Shown: positions 63,030 to 64,000 of the stretch, piece by piece | Numbering within the stretch: the first letter of the stretch is position 1 | Layout: every line of letters starts with the position of its first letter | Assembly: GCA_021014325.1 (NCBI GenBank) | Contig: CM037462.1 | Coordinates: 12,754,501-12,818,500 of the forward strand | Direction of reading: 5' to 3' | Source of the DNA: Plazaster borealis | Taxonomy: Eukaryota; Echinodermata; Asteroidea; Forcipulatida; Labidiasteridae | Length of the DNA stretch: 64,000 nucleotides | Made by a program: the position numbers and the translations under genes | The notes under the pieces: generated by a model | Told to the model about the DNA's origin: nothing | Database searches by the model: none | The model's input: the letters and a program-made list of their open reading frames with translations, nothing else

Positions 63030-64000
63030 TCTTCCACTGGGCTATCTGCTTCACACAAAATGAAAGTAATTTTGTTATTAATAATGAAATATTTTATTAT
63101 TTTCGATAAAAAAGAATCCAAAATAATCTCACCAGTCCAGGAATTGAACCCGGTCCACCACCTGCAGAATCTACATCTCTACCACCCGGCTTTCTGCTTC
63201 ACATTAAATAAAGGTAATTTTGTTATTAAAAATCTTTTATTATTTTTAATTTAAAAGTAACAAATATTCTCAACTGTGCAGGAATTGAACCGGTCCACCA
63301 CCTGCAGAATCTACATCTCTACCAGCCGGCTATCTGCTTCACACAAAATAAAAGTAATTTTGTTATTAATGAATTAAATCTGTTTTTATTTTGAATAAAA
63401 AAGAATTCAAAAATATTCTCACCTGTCCAGGAATTGAACCCAGGTCCAGCACCTGCAGAATCTACATCTCTACCACCCGGCTATCTGCTTCACACAAAAT
63501 AAAAGTAATTTTGTTACTAATAAATAAAATCTTTTATTATTTTTAATTTAAAAGAATTTAAAAATATTCTCACACATCCAGGAATTGAACCGGGGACCAC
63601 CTACTGCAGAATCTACATCTCTACCCGGCTATATGCTTCACATTAAATAAAAGTAATTTTGTTATTAATAAATGAAATCTTTTATTATTTTGAATTTAAA
63701 AGAACTGAAAATATTCTCACCTGTCCAGGAATTGAACCCGGGTCCACCACCTGCAGAACCTACATTTCTACTACCCGGCTATCTGCTTCACACAAAATGA
63801 AAGTAATTTTGTTATTAATAAATGAAATCTTTTATTGTTTTGAATAAAGAATTTAAAAATAATCACACATGTCCAGGAACTGAACCAGGACCACCACGTG
63901 CCGAATCACATCTCTACCTACCCGGCTATCTGTTTCACGCGAAATAAAGGTAATTTTGTTATTAATAAATGAAATCTTTTATTATTTTGAATAAAAACAA
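63030..64000 (-). repeat. eight-monomer cassette, copy 6 (cut by window end)
   Basis: Markers run from ttcgataaaa (63100) through the shortened aaaagtaacaaatattctc, gaattaaatctg, ccagcacctgcag, ccacctactgcag, gcagaacctac and cgtgccgaatc, ending in the linker before monomer eight. Several short gaps relative to copy 4 (gaacccggtcc, ttattaaaaatc, ctctacccggc) suggest decay or lower sequence quality. The offset to 55210-56190 is about 7.81 kb. Confidence 0.75.

Larger units (their letters stand above)
1..64000 (-). repeat. tRNA-derived satellite array, 151-bp monomer
   Basis: The entire window is head-to-tail copies of one monomer, all in the same orientation. The period is read from recurring landmarks: equivalent points lie 151, 302, 453, 604 or 1359 bp apart in many places. 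Every intact monomer has a GC-richer half containing a PstI site (CTGCAG), often a SmaI site (CCCGGG), and a motif equal on the minus strand to a tRNA B box. The other half is AT-rich and often holds an EcoRI site (GAATTC). Point variants and small deletions define subfamilies that cluster by position. The first base lies inside a tRNA-like half and the last inside an AT-rich linker, so the array continues on both sides. No stretch longer than about 300 bp lies outside the repeat. Strand is given as minus because the tRNA-like half reads on that strand. Confidence 0.98.

Noticed and set aside
1..64000. CRISPR array
   Set aside because: The unit is 151 bp throughout with no short conserved repeat separated by unique spacers, and the linkers are as repetitive as the cores. 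No cas genes.
1..64000. Cluster of independent SINE insertions
   Set aside because: Copies are contiguous, same-strand and evenly spaced. I see no target-site duplications, no A-rich 3' tail (the minus-strand 3' side is T-rich) and no intervening host sequence. A SINE-like origin of the monomer remains possible.
1..64000. CENP-B box marking a centromere
   Set aside because: No match to the nTTCGnnnnAnnCGGGn core was noticed in the monomer. A centromeric role is possible but not supported by a motif here.

Overview
The whole 64 kb window is one uninterrupted tandem satellite array. The monomer is about 151 bp, giving roughly 420 head-to-tail copies by length. The array runs off both ends of the window. 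I see no unique sequence, no protein-coding gene, no functional tRNA or rRNA gene and no recognisable transposase or reverse transcriptase. Large homogeneous satellites of this kind, together with RNA polymerase III-type signals, point to a eukaryotic nuclear genome, probably an animal. I cannot name the species.

The monomer has two halves. About 76 bp is GC-richer (about 55% G+C in a consensus I counted by hand). Read on the minus strand it is a tRNA-derived sequence: an A box (TAGCCGGGTGG), a TGGTAGAG D-loop-like stretch, a hairpin-like middle, and an almost perfect T-arm with a B box (GGTTCAATTCC). From TAGC to the end of the T-stem it is 57 nt, the length this interval has in a standard tRNA. 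The acceptor, D and anticodon stems no longer pair, so it is not a working tRNA. The other 75 bp is very AT-rich (about 11% G+C). On the minus strand it follows the B box and carries T5 and T6 runs that could end Pol III transcription, plus an inverted repeat with the T6 run in its loop. Each intact monomer therefore looks like a small Pol III unit that could make an RNA of about 85-105 nt.

Layout: 1-9 kb mixes 151-bp monomers with 113-bp monomers that carry a 38-bp deletion, arranged in higher-order repeats of about 0.72, 1.32 and 1.70 kb. The 9-20 kb part is marked by a 150-bp monomer type and by monomers with a broken B box. The 20.5-29 kb part contains a roughly 3.62 kb (24-monomer) duplication and a 6.63 kb offset duplication. 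The 29.4-30.7 kb part holds near-identical 301-bp dimers. The 37-47 kb part has repeats at offsets of about 1.05, 1.19, 1.21 and 1.26 kb. From 40.6 kb to the end an eight-monomer cassette of about 1.15 kb recurs, and its recurrence defines super-units of about 7.0-7.8 kb. Decayed or error-rich patches lie near 11.7, 23.9, 25.6, 47.9, 49.5-50.2 and 61.6-61.9 kb.

The many short open frames (60-131 aa) are translations of the repeat. Because 151 = 3 x 50 + 1, the frame shifts by one at each monomer, so similar peptides recur at multiples of three monomers and longer frames appear where a 150-bp monomer keeps the frame.
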